A stretch of 64,000 nt of DNA from an uncultured Nitrosomonas sp. (GTDB taxonomy: Bacteria; Pseudomonadota; Gammaproteobacteria; Burkholderiales; Nitrosomonadaceae), in NCBI GenBank assembly GCA_949281375.1, contig CASDLT010000010.1, forward strand, positions 183,182-247,181, given 5' to 3'. This document shows, piece by piece, positions 36,062 through 45,029 of the stretch. The notes under the pieces were generated by a model that ran no database searches, had not been told where the DNA came from, and was given only the letters and a program-made list of their open reading frames with translations. The position numbers and the translations under genes were made by a program. Numbering within the stretch: position 1 is the first letter of the stretch; each line of letters opens with the position of its first letter.

Positions 36062-37831
36062 ATGAAAGAATTTTCATCCACCACCTCATCTCGCTGGCAA
36101 GCCATCAAGCGCGCTGCGCAATTTATCGCACCTTATCGGCGTCAGGTGATTTATAGCCTCGTGGCGTTATCTTTTACCGCAACGATTACCTTATCGATTG
36201 GGCAGGGTATTCGTCTGCTGATTGATCAGGGATTTGCAACCCAGTCAACTGAATTGCTAAGTCAATATGTTCTGATTTTTTTAGGATTGGTAATTGCTTT
36301 GGCGGTGGGGACCTTTACGCGGTACTACTGGGTAACGTGGTTGGGTGAACGCGTCATTGCTGATATTCGCCGTCAGGTTTTCAATCATTTGATTCATTTG
36401 CATCCGGGCTTCTTCGAGGCCAACCGCAGCCTGGAAATCCAATCGCGATTGACTGCCGACATGACCTTGCTTCAGACCGTGATCGGATCATCGGTCTCAT
36501 TTGCGTTGCGTAACTTGATCATGTTGCTGGGTGGCATCGTGTGGTTATTCATCACCAATGCCAAACTGACCGCGTTAGTAACCGTATCAGTGCCTCTCGT
36601 CGTAATTCCCATTCTGGTGTATGGTCGACGAGTACGACATTTGTCGCGCCAAAGCCAGGACAAAATCGCTGCAGTTGGCGCGTTTGTCGGCGAAATACTT
36701 GGTCAAATCAAAACCGTGCAGGCCTACAATCATCAGTTCATCGATCAGCAGCAATTTCACACTCAAGTGGAAGATGCTTTTGCGATCGCCAAGCAACGCA
36801 CCACCCAACGGGCATTGTTGATTACCATCGTCATTCTACTGGTGATGGGCGCCGTGGGTTTGATGCTCTGGGTGGGCGGCATGGATGTCATCCAAGGCCG
36901 CATCAGTGCAGGAGAACTTGCCGCATTTGTGTTCTACAGCGTCATTGTCGGCTCGGCTGTTGCTTCCATTTCCGAAGTCATCGGTGAACTGCAACGTGCC
37001 GCAGGCGCTGCCGAGCGCACCATGGAATTATTGGATGCGACGAATCTCATTCAATCCCCTCCTGATCCCCATCCTTTACCAAACGTAGCAGGAAACATTT
37101 TCCTCAATCAAGTATGCTTTGCTTATCCTTCTCGTCTTGAAACACTTGCCATAAACCATCTTACACTGACGATACGGGCTGGAGAAACGCTGGCGCTCGT
37201 CGGTCCATCGGGTGCGGGAAAATCGACGGTGTTTGATTTGCTGTTACGTTTTTTTGACTGTCAATCCGGCTCAATTCAATTAGAGGGTATCGATATCCGC
37301 GATCTCGACCTGATGGCATTGCGCCGATGCTTTGCACTGGTTTCACAGAATCCGGTATTATTTCACGGCAGCATTCGCGACAATCTACGCTATGGACGAC
37401 CAGACGCAACCGATGCGGAAATTGCAACGGCGGCCGAAGCGGCTTATGCGCATGATTTTATTAGCAAGCTTCCACAAGGCTATCACACGTTGCTGGGGGA
37501 TACCGGTTTGGGTTTATCGGGTGGACAAAAACAGCGACTGGCCATCGCTCGCGCCATCTTAACCGATGCGCCGATTCTACTCCTGGATGAAGCAACCAGC
37601 GCGCTTGACGCATACAGTGAACATTGGGTGCAACAAGCACTGCAGCAACTGATGCAGAATCGAACAACACTGGTCATTGCGCATCGTTTGGCTACGGTGC
37701 AATCGGCTGACCGGATTGCCGTGCTCGATCATGGTGGTCTTGATGCGCTGGGAACGCATGCGCAATTGCTGCACTCAAGTCCGTTATACGCCCAACTGGC
37801 TGCGCTGCAATTTCAATCGATGGATGATTGA
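36062..37831 (+). CDS. MsbA-like ABC exporter (fused permease-ATPase)
   Basis: A 589-residue half transporter with six membrane helices (about 30-320) and a C-terminal ATPase with Walker A GPSGAGKST, signature LSGGQ (GLGLSGGQKQR) and Walker B ILLLDEATSALD. Homodimers of this design export lipids, drugs or peptides; the closest general match is MsbA, and the size fits. It ends 19 bases inside the convergent hpnG gene, so the two 3' ends overlap. Proximity to the hopanoid genes may be coincidence since it is on the other strand. Confidence 0.88.
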   Translation: MKEFSSTTSSRWQAIKRAAQFIAPYRRQVIYSLVALSFTATITLSIGQGIRLLIDQGFATQSTELLSQYVLIFLGLVIALAVGTFTRYYWVTWLGERVIADIRRQVFNHLIHLHPGFFEANRSLEIQSRLTADMTLLQTVIGSSVSFALRNLIMLLGGIVWLFITNAKLTALVTVSVPLVVIPILVYGRRVRHLSRQSQDKIAAVGAFVGEILGQIKTVQAYNHQFIDQQQFHTQVEDAFAIAKQRTTQRALLITIVILLVMGAVGLMLWVGGMDVIQGRISAGELAAFVFYSVIVGSAVASISEVIGELQRAAGAAERTMELLDATNLIQSPPDPHPLPNVAGNIFLNQVCFAYPSRLETLAINHLTLTIRAGETLALVGPSGAGKSTVFDLLLRFFDCQSGSIQLEGIDIRDLDLMALRRCFALVSQNPVLFHGSIRDNLRYGRPDATDAEIATAAEAAYAHDFISKLPQGYHTLLGDTGLGLSGGQKQRLAIARAILTDAPILLLDEATSALDAYSEHWVQQALQQLMQNRTTLVIAHRLATVQSADRIAVLDHGGLDALGTHAQLLHSSPLYAQLAALQFQSMDD

Positions 37832-38571
37832 TCGCGGCTCTCTTCGACATGCTGGTAAGGAACATAGTCGCTGGCGAAGCTCAGGCCGGTTTTCTGCACC
37901 ACTTCAATCAGCGCAGCGCGTGCCACGTGCATAGCCATCGCCAGATGAATCAGGGTCTTGATTGGAATCGCCCCATTCATCACCAATTTGATTAATTGCA
38001 TGATATCCGCACTACCATCGGGATACACCGCATCCATCAACGCTTCTGGCGGAGAAAATTCGAGCGGATCGATAATCGCTCGGATGGCCAGAAACGAAAT
38101 CCCGGCATCCGCCGCGACTTTCGCTACTGCTGCTGATTCCATATCTGCGGCACATGCACCAGTTGCTTCACCTAAGGCAAGTTTCTGCTGACGGGTGGTC
38201 AAAGGAGCGTCGCAGGCAGTAATGATACCGCCAGCAACGGTCAAGTGCTTTGACATGATCCCTTCCAACCGGTTTCGCCATTCTAGATCAACCGGCAGAA
38301 TTTCATCGTCCTTGATAATCGCTTCAGGCAATACTAAGTCACCAGGAATCAGATTGTTATCTACTGCAGCGGCAACACCAAAACTCACCAGCGCATTCAC
38401 ACCATGGTCACATAATTTCAGGGCAGCGCCGCGCGCGGCACTATAACCGATGCTGCTGAGGCATAATGACGTGCGAGTACCAATCTCCACCACCTGATAC
38501 AGAGGAAAACGTTGGTCCGCCAAACACTTTGCTTCAGATCTCAGCGCCGAAACCACGCCTATGATTTTCAA
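37813..38571 (-). CDS. hpnG: Hopanoid-associated purine phosphorylase HpnG
   Basis: A 252-residue nucleoside-phosphorylase-fold protein (MTA/SAH nucleosidase group). HpnG removes adenine from adenosylhopane, giving the ribosylhopane line of extended hopanoids. The segments IIGVVSALRSEAKCL, LVSFGVAAAVDNNLIPGDLVLP and ADMESAAVAKVAADAGISFLAIRAI hold the conserved core, including the catalytic-type Glu and the Asp of the final strand. The start is a TTG at 38571 sharing bases with the shc stop (TTGA), with GGGAG upstream, so it is coupled to shc. A much longer frame would lie inside shc. Confidence 0.88.
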   Translation of the reverse strand: MKIIGVVSALRSEAKCLADQRFPLYQVVEIGTRTSLCLSSIGYSAARGAALKLCDHGVNALVSFGVAAAVDNNLIPGDLVLPEAIIKDDEILPVDLEWRNRLEGIMSKHLTVAGGIITACDAPLTTRQQKLALGEATGACAADMESAAVAKVAADAGISFLAIRAIIDPLEFSPPEALMDAVYPDGSADIMQLIKLVMNGAIPIKTLIHLAMAMHVARAALIEVVQKTGLSFASDYVPYQHVEESRDQSSID

Positions 38572-40565
38572 TTGATAATCTCCCTTGTCAACGCACGATA
38601 ACGCGCCAGTGCCCATATTGGGAAGAATTTCGAATAACCATGGTAACGCAAGTAAAAAACTCGTGGAAAACCTGGAGCTGTAAACCAGGGCTCTTCCCAT
38701 AAATGATCAATGGATTGATGGGATAACAAATAATTGATCCCCTTACGTACCGAATCACTATGAACTTCGCCTGCCGCCATTAAACCAAGCACAGCCCAGG
38801 CAGTTTGAAATGCAGTGCTGGTCTCCGCAAACCGGCCAGCAAGATCAGCGTCTAAATACGAATCGTTAGTTTCGCCCCAACCCCCATCGTTTCTTTGTAC
38901 GGATTTCAACCATTTCACGGCTCGTTGCACCGAAATATGCTGCCGGTCGAATTGAGCCAACTGCAGTGCTTCGAGCACCGACCAGGTGCCATAGATATAA
39001 TTAGTGCCCCAACGACCAAACCAGGCGCCACTTTTTTCTTGTTCCCGCAATAAAAAACTAATGCCCCGCCACACTTCACGCTGGTGCTTGCCATATTTAC
39101 CCAGAAAACCGACACAGCGGGCTGTCACATCGCTGGTGGGTGGATCAATCAGCGCACCATGATCGGCAAAAGGAATTTCATTTAGATAGTGATGCACGTT
39201 ATCGATGTCAAACGCAGCAAACCCCCCGTTTCTCGATTGCATGCCAGCAAGCCAGTTGGCAGCGCGCTCAAGCGCATAAGGATGAGGGTTCTCCTCGGCC
39301 TGCTCCAATGCCCAAGCGACTGCAGCTGTATCATCCAGATCTGGATAGTGCGGATTGGCGTATTGAAATGCCCATCCTCCCCCGGGCAAATCCGGCCGTT
39401 TATCGCGCCAATCTCCCGGCTCATCCAAAACCTGTTGTTCAACTAGCCAATCCAAAGCTTTGTAAACCGGTTTCTGATCCGTAGTGGAATCTTCCTGCAG
39501 CGCCAAGCACGTCAGAACCGTATCCCAGACAGGCGATGTACAGGGTTGGCACCAGGCGCGCTCACCTTCATCGATCAGCAGGCCGCGCAATGCATTGCGG
39601 CATTGCACTCGACTCGGATGATCATAGTCATAACCCAATAAGGTCAACGCTTCATGCGCATTGACCATAGCCGGGAAAATAGCCCCAATGCCACATTCGC
39701 CATTCAATCGTTCGAGCGTCCAGCGTTCTGCCCGGCGAATCGAATACTGGCGAATGGATTGAGGAAGGTGAGGCTCAACCTTGGATAACAGTCGTTCCAC
39801 CAGCATGAAGATGCGCTTGAGGAATGTATCTGCTTTAGGAAAATAATTTTTTTCCTCTTCGGGAGGTACAATAAATAATTCGCGTATGTTTACCTGGCGC
39901 GGATTAATAGCCCTGGCTTTGAGCGTGCATAAAATGGACAGAGGAATCATCACAGTACGCGACCAGTAGGAAACCTTACTGATATGAAAAGGAAACCAAC
40001 TTGGCAGCAACACCAGTTCTGAAGGCACAACCGGCACCGCGCGCCACGGAATCTGATCATACATCGCCAGCAACAAGCGCGTGAACACATTCGCCTTGGC
40101 CGCCCCGCCATGGTGATGAATGGCTTCCCGGGCACGAACCATATGCGCTGCATCTGGAGAATCTCCCGCCAGTTTCAACGCATAATATGATTTGATCGTA
40201 CAGCTAATATCAAAGGCTCCACCATAATATAGCGGCCACCCTCCATGGCTCATATCCTGTTTGTCTCGAAGGAAGCGTGCAATTTTATTCTCGAGAATCA
40301 CATCGATTTCGTCCATGAAATGCATCATCAGGATATATTCCGCCGGAATAGTACAGTCTGCTTCAAGCGGAAAACACCAATGACCATCAGGATTTTGCAA
40401 CGATAGAATCGCATTCCTGGCTTGCGTGAATTTTTCTTCTAATTCATGCCGATCGATTTCATTGCGCACTGAATAGAGTGCTGCTTCGGATTGCGGAAGT
40501 TCATGCTCGAAAGTGGAATCGTTCTGCTGCTGTGATATGTGAGATATTCCGTGAGAACCGTCCAT
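38568..40565 (-). CDS. shc: Squalene-hopene cyclase
   Basis: Membrane-associated cyclase turning squalene into hopene/hopanol in one step. 665 residues, normal length. The catalytic DXDD motif is DLDD at residues 409-412 (HYPDLDDTAAVAW). Several QW-type repeats are visible: GGWPLYYGG, GGGWAFQYAN, GGFAAFDID, GAWFGRWG and GGWGETNDSY. It lies between mlaA and hpnG in a hopanoid cluster. The squalene synthase genes hpnCDE are not in the window. Confidence 0.96.
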   Translation of the reverse strand: MDGSHGISHISQQQNDSTFEHELPQSEAALYSVRNEIDRHELEEKFTQARNAILSLQNPDGHWCFPLEADCTIPAEYILMMHFMDEIDVILENKIARFLRDKQDMSHGGWPLYYGGAFDISCTIKSYYALKLAGDSPDAAHMVRAREAIHHHGGAAKANVFTRLLLAMYDQIPWRAVPVVPSELVLLPSWFPFHISKVSYWSRTVMIPLSILCTLKARAINPRQVNIRELFIVPPEEEKNYFPKADTFLKRIFMLVERLLSKVEPHLPQSIRQYSIRRAERWTLERLNGECGIGAIFPAMVNAHEALTLLGYDYDHPSRVQCRNALRGLLIDEGERAWCQPCTSPVWDTVLTCLALQEDSTTDQKPVYKALDWLVEQQVLDEPGDWRDKRPDLPGGGWAFQYANPHYPDLDDTAAVAWALEQAEENPHPYALERAANWLAGMQSRNGGFAAFDIDNVHHYLNEIPFADHGALIDPPTSDVTARCVGFLGKYGKHQREVWRGISFLLREQEKSGAWFGRWGTNYIYGTWSVLEALQLAQFDRQHISVQRAVKWLKSVQRNDGGWGETNDSYLDADLAGRFAETSTAFQTAWAVLGLMAAGEVHSDSVRKGINYLLSHQSIDHLWEEPWFTAPGFPRVFYLRYHGYSKFFPIWALARYRALTREIIN

Positions 40566-40711
40566 ATATTCCTAATTACTTGTATCCATCACAATTTTAA
40601 TCGGTATAAAAAATATACCCGCCCTGTCCAGCTTTATCTTTATATTGTGTATAAAGATCATTCCTCCTGACTATTGCTCATTTTCTTCAGCATATAGCCA
40701 TGAAGTTCATA

Positions 40712-41572
40712 TTACAATTTCTTTTCAGTTTTAGGTTTGGCTTTCGATTTCGATTTCGATTTCTCGGACTCTTTATCAAAAGGGTTATCTTGAAAAGGCT
40801 CATAATAAAGATCAAGTGGCAAATTGCCGTCATGAATCAAAAATTCGCGCTGTTGCAAAGTAGCTTCCCGAACGAAAAGATAAGGATCGATTGCCGCTTC
40901 ATCGCGAACTCTCATCGGGCCAGCCAAGCGCGCTCGTTTATCGATGGCCCCCAAAATTGTCAAGGGTGCAGCAAAGTATGAGCCCACGACCAGACCCGCA
41001 TAAAAAAGCACATTGGTGAAAATACCGATTGGAATATTAGTCACATCACGCTCACTACTCGGTCCCAGGAAAGGTATAAATAGATAAGAGCCAGGATTAA
41101 CTCCCCACACGCCCAACGTTTGACCAAAATCCTCATCATGTTTTTGCAAACCCATGTGCGTAGCCATATCGAATAGCCCAAACATGCCAATCGTTGAATT
41201 TACAAAAAAACGAACCGTATCTTGAGCGCCTTGTTTCATTTTCCCTTGCAGAAAAGAATTCAGCACAACATTGGGATAAGATAAGTTATCGTAAAAATTC
41301 CCGATGGATCTTTGTGCAGCATTCGGCACATAGTCAATATAGGCATTGACGATAGGTTCGAAAACGGCCCGATCCACTCTGTCGGTTAAATCATAGGAAG
41401 CGCGATTAATTTTTTCGTGGGGATCGACTGGATCGAGATCAGCGTCGATCTGCTTTGGAGTGGAAGCACATCCTTGAAAAAAACAAATGCACAGGATGAA
41501 TAAAATGATGACCTTATTGTTTTTTTCTATTACCGAGGTTACGTTTCTCAAAATCTTGATACTCTCATTCAT
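40712..41572 (-). CDS. mlaA: MlaA/VacJ outer-membrane lipid-trafficking lipoprotein
   Basis: A 286-residue MlaA-family lipoprotein. The signal segment VIILFILCICFFQGC places the lipidated Cys at residue 35. The body has DPHEKINRASYDLTD, NLSYPNVVLNSFLQGK, GLFDMATHMGL, EDFGQTLGVWGVNPGSYLFIPFLGPS and a basic C-terminal tail rich in Ser-Lys. MlaA takes phospholipids out of the outer leaflet. A copy beside shc is typical of hopanoid clusters, where it may act on hopanoid or phospholipid transport. The 146-base gap to shc holds no other gene. Confidence 0.93.
   Translation of the reverse strand: MNESIKILRNVTSVIEKNNKVIILFILCICFFQGCASTPKQIDADLDPVDPHEKINRASYDLTDRVDRAVFEPIVNAYIDYVPNAAQRSIGNFYDNLSYPNVVLNSFLQGKMKQGAQDTVRFFVNSTIGMFGLFDMATHMGLQKHDEDFGQTLGVWGVNPGSYLFIPFLGPSSERDVTNIPIGIFTNVLFYAGLVVGSYFAAPLTILGAIDKRARLAGPMRVRDEAAIDPYLFVREATLQQREFLIHDGNLPLDLYYEPFQDNPFDKESEKSKSKSKAKPKTEKKL
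40742..40763. repeat. Short tandem hexamer repeat in mlaA 3' end
   Basis: Three and a half copies of TTTCGA on the plus strand at 40742-40763, read on the minus strand as Ser-Lys repeats in the C-terminal tail of MlaA. The number of units may vary between strains by slippage without shifting the frame. Confidence 0.6.
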
Positions 41573-41770
41573 TTACAAACAATCAATCTTGAGCTTTCTA
41601 AAGTAGGGAAATGCCTAATGATCAATCCGCTATTCAATAAGCATTTAATTTCATCTGATAGCGCCAGGCCAAGCGGATGACCGTGGGTGACGCTTCAGAG
41701 CACGATGGATAACAATAATCCGCCATTAAATCAGAAACAGCGCTTGTCATTAAAGACCGCCAAACGGCAC

Positions 41771-42532
41771 CTAGCGTTTAGCTATTGCTAGTACGGTGAT
41801 CTCTTCAATTCGTCGCAATAATTCGCCAAGCGCCAAATTCTCGTTACCCGGAATATATCCTTCGTCTATCCGATCTTTTTCTGCGGCAAGCAAATGCGTT
41901 TTAGCAACGTCTTTCACGTCGACCCTATCAAAATAAAACCAAAATCCAGGTAAGTAGGTATATTGCAAGAAAATCAAGATTTATTCGAGTCGGCGGCCTA
42001 ATTGACCGATCTCCCGATCTAACGGGTTTGATTCACGCCAAGATCACAACTGGCAATCCTCTCTCCAACGCCTTAAATTTTTCTTATTCGGAAAAAATTT
42101 TGAACGACAATAAGGCCTCGGCATTTGTTTAAAGGTACGTTCCCCGTCCGCATCAATCGGACTAAATCGCTGCGCTTTCCCGGATAAAATCGATTCGGTT
42201 GAAGTATACACTATAACTTCAATATCTTGCTTTGCGACTTCTGCAAAAATCGTTTGTAATCTATCAAAATTTATTCGATGAAAATAATCTTTTTTAGCAG
42301 TCCATAATGTGGATGGCTTGCCAAATGAAAGACTCTGTGACCCCCTTCCAAGGCTTAACGGGACAGTTTCAATATCACAAACTGAGCCGCGTAAAACCTC
42401 CACCCTGCAAGCGAAAGGCACATCCTATAATTCCAGAATTCGAACCGTATCCCTCTTTTCCTGCAACAATCTAACCACATGCGATCCAATAAAACCGCCT
42501 TCTCCCATAAGCAAAGAACGCTGGTTGTTCAT
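41771..42532 (-). pseudogene. Decayed hopanoid-type sugar epimerase (HpnA-like)
   Basis: From an ATG at 42532 behind GGAG, one minus-strand frame reads through to a TAG at 41773-41771, but it contains three stop codons: TAG at 42427-42425, TGA at 42046-42044 and TAA at 41983-41981. Segments match NAD-dependent epimerases of the HpnA kind: LLMGEGGFIGSHVVRLLQEK, FDRLQTIFAEVAKQDIEVIV, then YTSTES, YCRSK (catalytic-type Tyr-Lys), and FDRVDVKDVAKTHLLAAEKD with GNENLALGELLRRIEEIT. The middle and C-terminal end are shortened compared with about 330 residues in intact relatives. It lies just upstream of mlaA-shc-hpnG, where hpnA often stands. Confidence 0.72.
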
Positions 42533-42636
42533 GTCATCTCCAGCCAAGTATCAGAAATGTTTCAGAAACAAAAAGAAATTTCCAGTTCATTCTGAATGAC
42601 TCAGGATGATGCGTTGCCGTTTATAGCGAATCAAAC

Positions 42637-43245
42637 TCAACTTTCACGTTCGCCGTGAACAATTTCCATGAGCTTTAATGCTTGGAGTTCCATTTCAAGC
42701 ACAAAGCCATCGACTTTCGCACGAAAATGACGATAAAAAATCATACTTGGAATCGCTACGAGAATTCCAAAGGCGGCATTATAAAGTGCCACTGAAATAC
42801 CATACGCAAGTTGAGCAGGGTTGCTGCCGGTAGGAGAATTCGAACCAAAAATTTCTATCATCCCTACTAAAGTGCCGAACAATCCCATTAAAGGGCTCAA
42901 TGCCGCAATCGTTCCAAGTGTCGTAAGATACCGACTTAAATCATGCGCAACCAAGCGCCCTGATTCTTCTAAAGACTCCTTCATAATTTCGCGCGTGCTT
43001 TTTATGTTCTTAAGCCCTGCAGCAAGAATTTTCCCTAATGGTGAATGCAGTTGTAAGCGCGCAATCATTTCCGGATTGGTGCCTGTTCTTTTATACTCAT
43101 TCAGTACCCTCGGTAACAATTCTTTCGGAGAAATAACACTTAAACGCAGTGTCCACATGCGCTCAACAATGATGCCCATAGCGACGATCGATGCAATGAT
43201 GATGGGCCAGATTGGCCAGCCGGCAGCTTGAATCAATGATAACAC
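42637..43245 (-). CDS. exbB: MotA/TolQ/ExbB proton-channel protein
   Basis: A 202-residue ExbB/TolQ-family protein with three membrane helices (about 8-30, 110-135, 150-175). TLGTIAALSPLMGLFGTLVGMIE is the family signature. It uses the proton gradient with an ExbD/TolR partner to drive an outer-membrane process. The GTG start at 43245 has GGAG before it. No exbD follows: the next item downstream is the HpnA-like pseudogene. In many betaproteobacteria exbB is followed by exbD, lpxK and kdsB, so the partner is either elsewhere or lost. Confidence 0.85.
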   Translation of the reverse strand: MLSLIQAAGWPIWPIIIASIVAMGIIVERMWTLRLSVISPKELLPRVLNEYKRTGTNPEMIARLQLHSPLGKILAAGLKNIKSTREIMKESLEESGRLVAHDLSRYLTTLGTIAALSPLMGLFGTLVGMIEIFGSNSPTGSNPAQLAYGISVALYNAAFGILVAIPSMIFYRHFRAKVDGFVLEMELQALKLMEIVHGERES

Positions 43246-43397
43246 GCGATAATCTCCTCACTCTGACAATGGATCCGGGTAGTATGAATTTATGACCTCT
43301 ACATTACTGTAGGTGTGCGTATTTTATAACTAAGCAATCAATTTCGCATGTAATGTATCTTGATAGTGGATTTTCAGCAACAAGTGAGAAATTTTAT

Positions 43398-43418
43398 ATC
43401 CACAATTTCTGTGGATAA
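43398..43418. promoter_or_regulatory. Palindromic pair of DnaA-box-like sites (left)
   Basis: ATCCACA at 43398-43404 faces TGTGGAT at 43410-43416 with a 5-base spacer. The right arm extends to TGTGGATAA (43410-43418), the exact reverse complement of the consensus DnaA box TTATCCACA; the left arm with its flank is ATATCCACA, one mismatch. Confidence 0.45.
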
Positions 43419-43587
43419 GTTTGTTAATAAAGTTAGAATTTAATCACTAAAGGTGTAGATTCAAACATCTTTTTAAAACTGATTAGTTATTAATCTAAAC
43501 ACAATATCTTTTAAGAACAATTAATTACAATATGAATGAAAGAATTTCCGCGGTACTTGCCACACGATACAGAGTCGACTTCATCCG

Positions 43588-43604
43588 TGTGGATTATTTC
43601 CACA
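43588..43604. promoter_or_regulatory. Palindromic pair of DnaA-box-like sites (right)
   Basis: TGTGGA at 43588-43593 and TCCACA at 43599-43604 form an inverted repeat with a 5-base spacer, 8 bases before the xseA ATG. The left arm extends to TGTGGATTA, one mismatch from a DnaA box. Location overlaps the expected ribosome-binding region of xseA. Confidence 0.4.
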
Positions 43605-43611
43605 TAATGCG

Positions 43612-44961
43612 ATGAATCTGTTTTCAATGCTTCCCATCAACATTCATAAAATGCTTACTGTCAGTGAGTTAAATCATACTGCTAAGCAACTTCTTGAACA
43701 GAACATTCCCCTGATGTGGATTCGAGGTGAAATCTCAAATCTAAAATGTTATCCATCAGGCCATTGGTACTTTTCACTTAAAGATGCTACCGCGCAAGTC
43801 CGGTGTGTGCTCTTCAGTCACAAGAATCAATATATCGAGTGGCAGCCTCAAGATGGCATGCAGGTCGAGCTGTTAGCACTGGTGACATTATATGAGCCAC
43901 GCGGAGAGTTTCAGCTCAATGTCGAAACCATTCGCCGCGCTGGCTTGGGGCAGCTGTTTGAAACATTTGAGAAACTGAAATTCAAGCTGGAACAGGCTGG
44001 TTTATTCAATCCGGCTCATAAAAAAACTCTTCCTGGCTTTCCCAGGCAAATCGGCGTTATCACTTCACCGAATACTGCGGCTCTACGGGATGTCCTAGTA
44101 ACGTTATATCGCCGCCAGCCTTCGTTGCCCGTTATTATCTATCCGACATCCGTACAAGGCAAACAATCGACCGAGAACATCGTCAGCGCCATTCAACTGG
44201 CAAATATCCGTGCGGAATGCGATGTGCTGATCCTTTGCCGAGGGGGAGGGAGTATCGAAGATTTGTGGGCTTTCAATGAAGAAATGGTGGCATTGGCGAT
44301 CTACGCTAGTACCATTCCCATCATTTGTGGCGTAGGCCATGAAACAGACTTTACTATTGCTGATTTTGTCGCCGATCTCCGGGCCCCAACACCTACAGGC
44401 GCTGCTGAGCTGGCCAGCAAGGATTATAGGGAGCTGACTCAATACACGCATCTTTTACAGCAACGCATAATTCGTTCCGCTGCGCATCGCATCGAACTGG
44501 CCATGCAACAAGTCGACATTCTGTCACATCGCCTCATTTATCCAGGCAATCGAATTCGCAGCCAGTCGCTACAGTTGAACCATTTAAACGATCGATTCAT
44601 GAAAAACTGGATGTACCAGATCGAAAGAAAGCAATGGAAACTGATGGACATTATTCAACGATTGATAGCATCCAGCCCCAATATTCTGAGCAAAATATAC
44701 AATCACAATCAGTTGGCGGCACGCTTCCTTTCCGCAATATCGAGGCATTGCGAAACTCAGACGATCAGGCTAAATCATTTACAGGCACAACTTTCACAAT
44801 TGAATCCTCAATCTGTGCTATCGCGCGGATACAGCATTGCGTATTCCCAGGAAAACACCATCATTCGAGACAGCAAACAACTCCATCCTGGTGAAAGAAT
44901 TCGGGTAAAATTCGCACATGGCGCATGTGAAGCGGATATTGCAAAACTTGATAACGCTTAA
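43612..44961 (+). CDS. xseA: Exodeoxyribonuclease VII large subunit
   Basis: A 449-residue XseA. The N-terminal OB fold begins near LTVSELNHTAKQLLEQNIPLMWIRGEISN, followed by the catalytic domain with GVITSPNTAALRDVL, RGGGSIEDLWAFNEE and GVGHETDFTIADFVADLRAPTPTGAAEL, all diagnostic. A coiled-coil segment and the C-terminal SVLSRGYSIAYS follow. It needs XseB, not present in this window. The start could be the ATG at 43612 or the one five codons later; the conserved part begins after both. The gene is divergent from exbB. Confidence 0.95.
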   Translation: MNLFSMLPINIHKMLTVSELNHTAKQLLEQNIPLMWIRGEISNLKCYPSGHWYFSLKDATAQVRCVLFSHKNQYIEWQPQDGMQVELLALVTLYEPRGEFQLNVETIRRAGLGQLFETFEKLKFKLEQAGLFNPAHKKTLPGFPRQIGVITSPNTAALRDVLVTLYRRQPSLPVIIYPTSVQGKQSTENIVSAIQLANIRAECDVLILCRGGGSIEDLWAFNEEMVALAIYASTIPIICGVGHETDFTIADFVADLRAPTPTGAAELASKDYRELTQYTHLLQQRIIRSAAHRIELAMQQVDILSHRLIYPGNRIRSQSLQLNHLNDRFMKNWMYQIERKQWKLMDIIQRLIASSPNILSKIYNHNQLAARFLSAISRHCETQTIRLNHLQAQLSQLNPQSVLSRGYSIAYSQENTIIRDSKQLHPGERIRVKFAHGACEADIAKLDNA

Positions 44962-45029
44962 TCAACCTAATATCTACATTATATCTACTCAATTTTTCTG
45001 TTAAATCACTACCAAGGACAAGCTCGTCA

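Larger units (their letters stand above)
43246..43611. other. AT-rich divergent intergenic region before xseA
   Basis: A 366-base region between the divergent exbB and xseA genes, strongly AT-rich in its right two thirds, with two DnaA-box-like palindromes annotated separately. It should hold promoters for both genes, but no hexamer pair is clear enough to assign. No gene is seen. Confidence 0.5.

Noticed and set aside
43246-43611. Chromosomal replication origin
   Set aside because: DnaA-box-like sites are present but only two pairs are seen and none of the usual origin neighbours (dnaA, dnaN, gidA, rpmH) is near.
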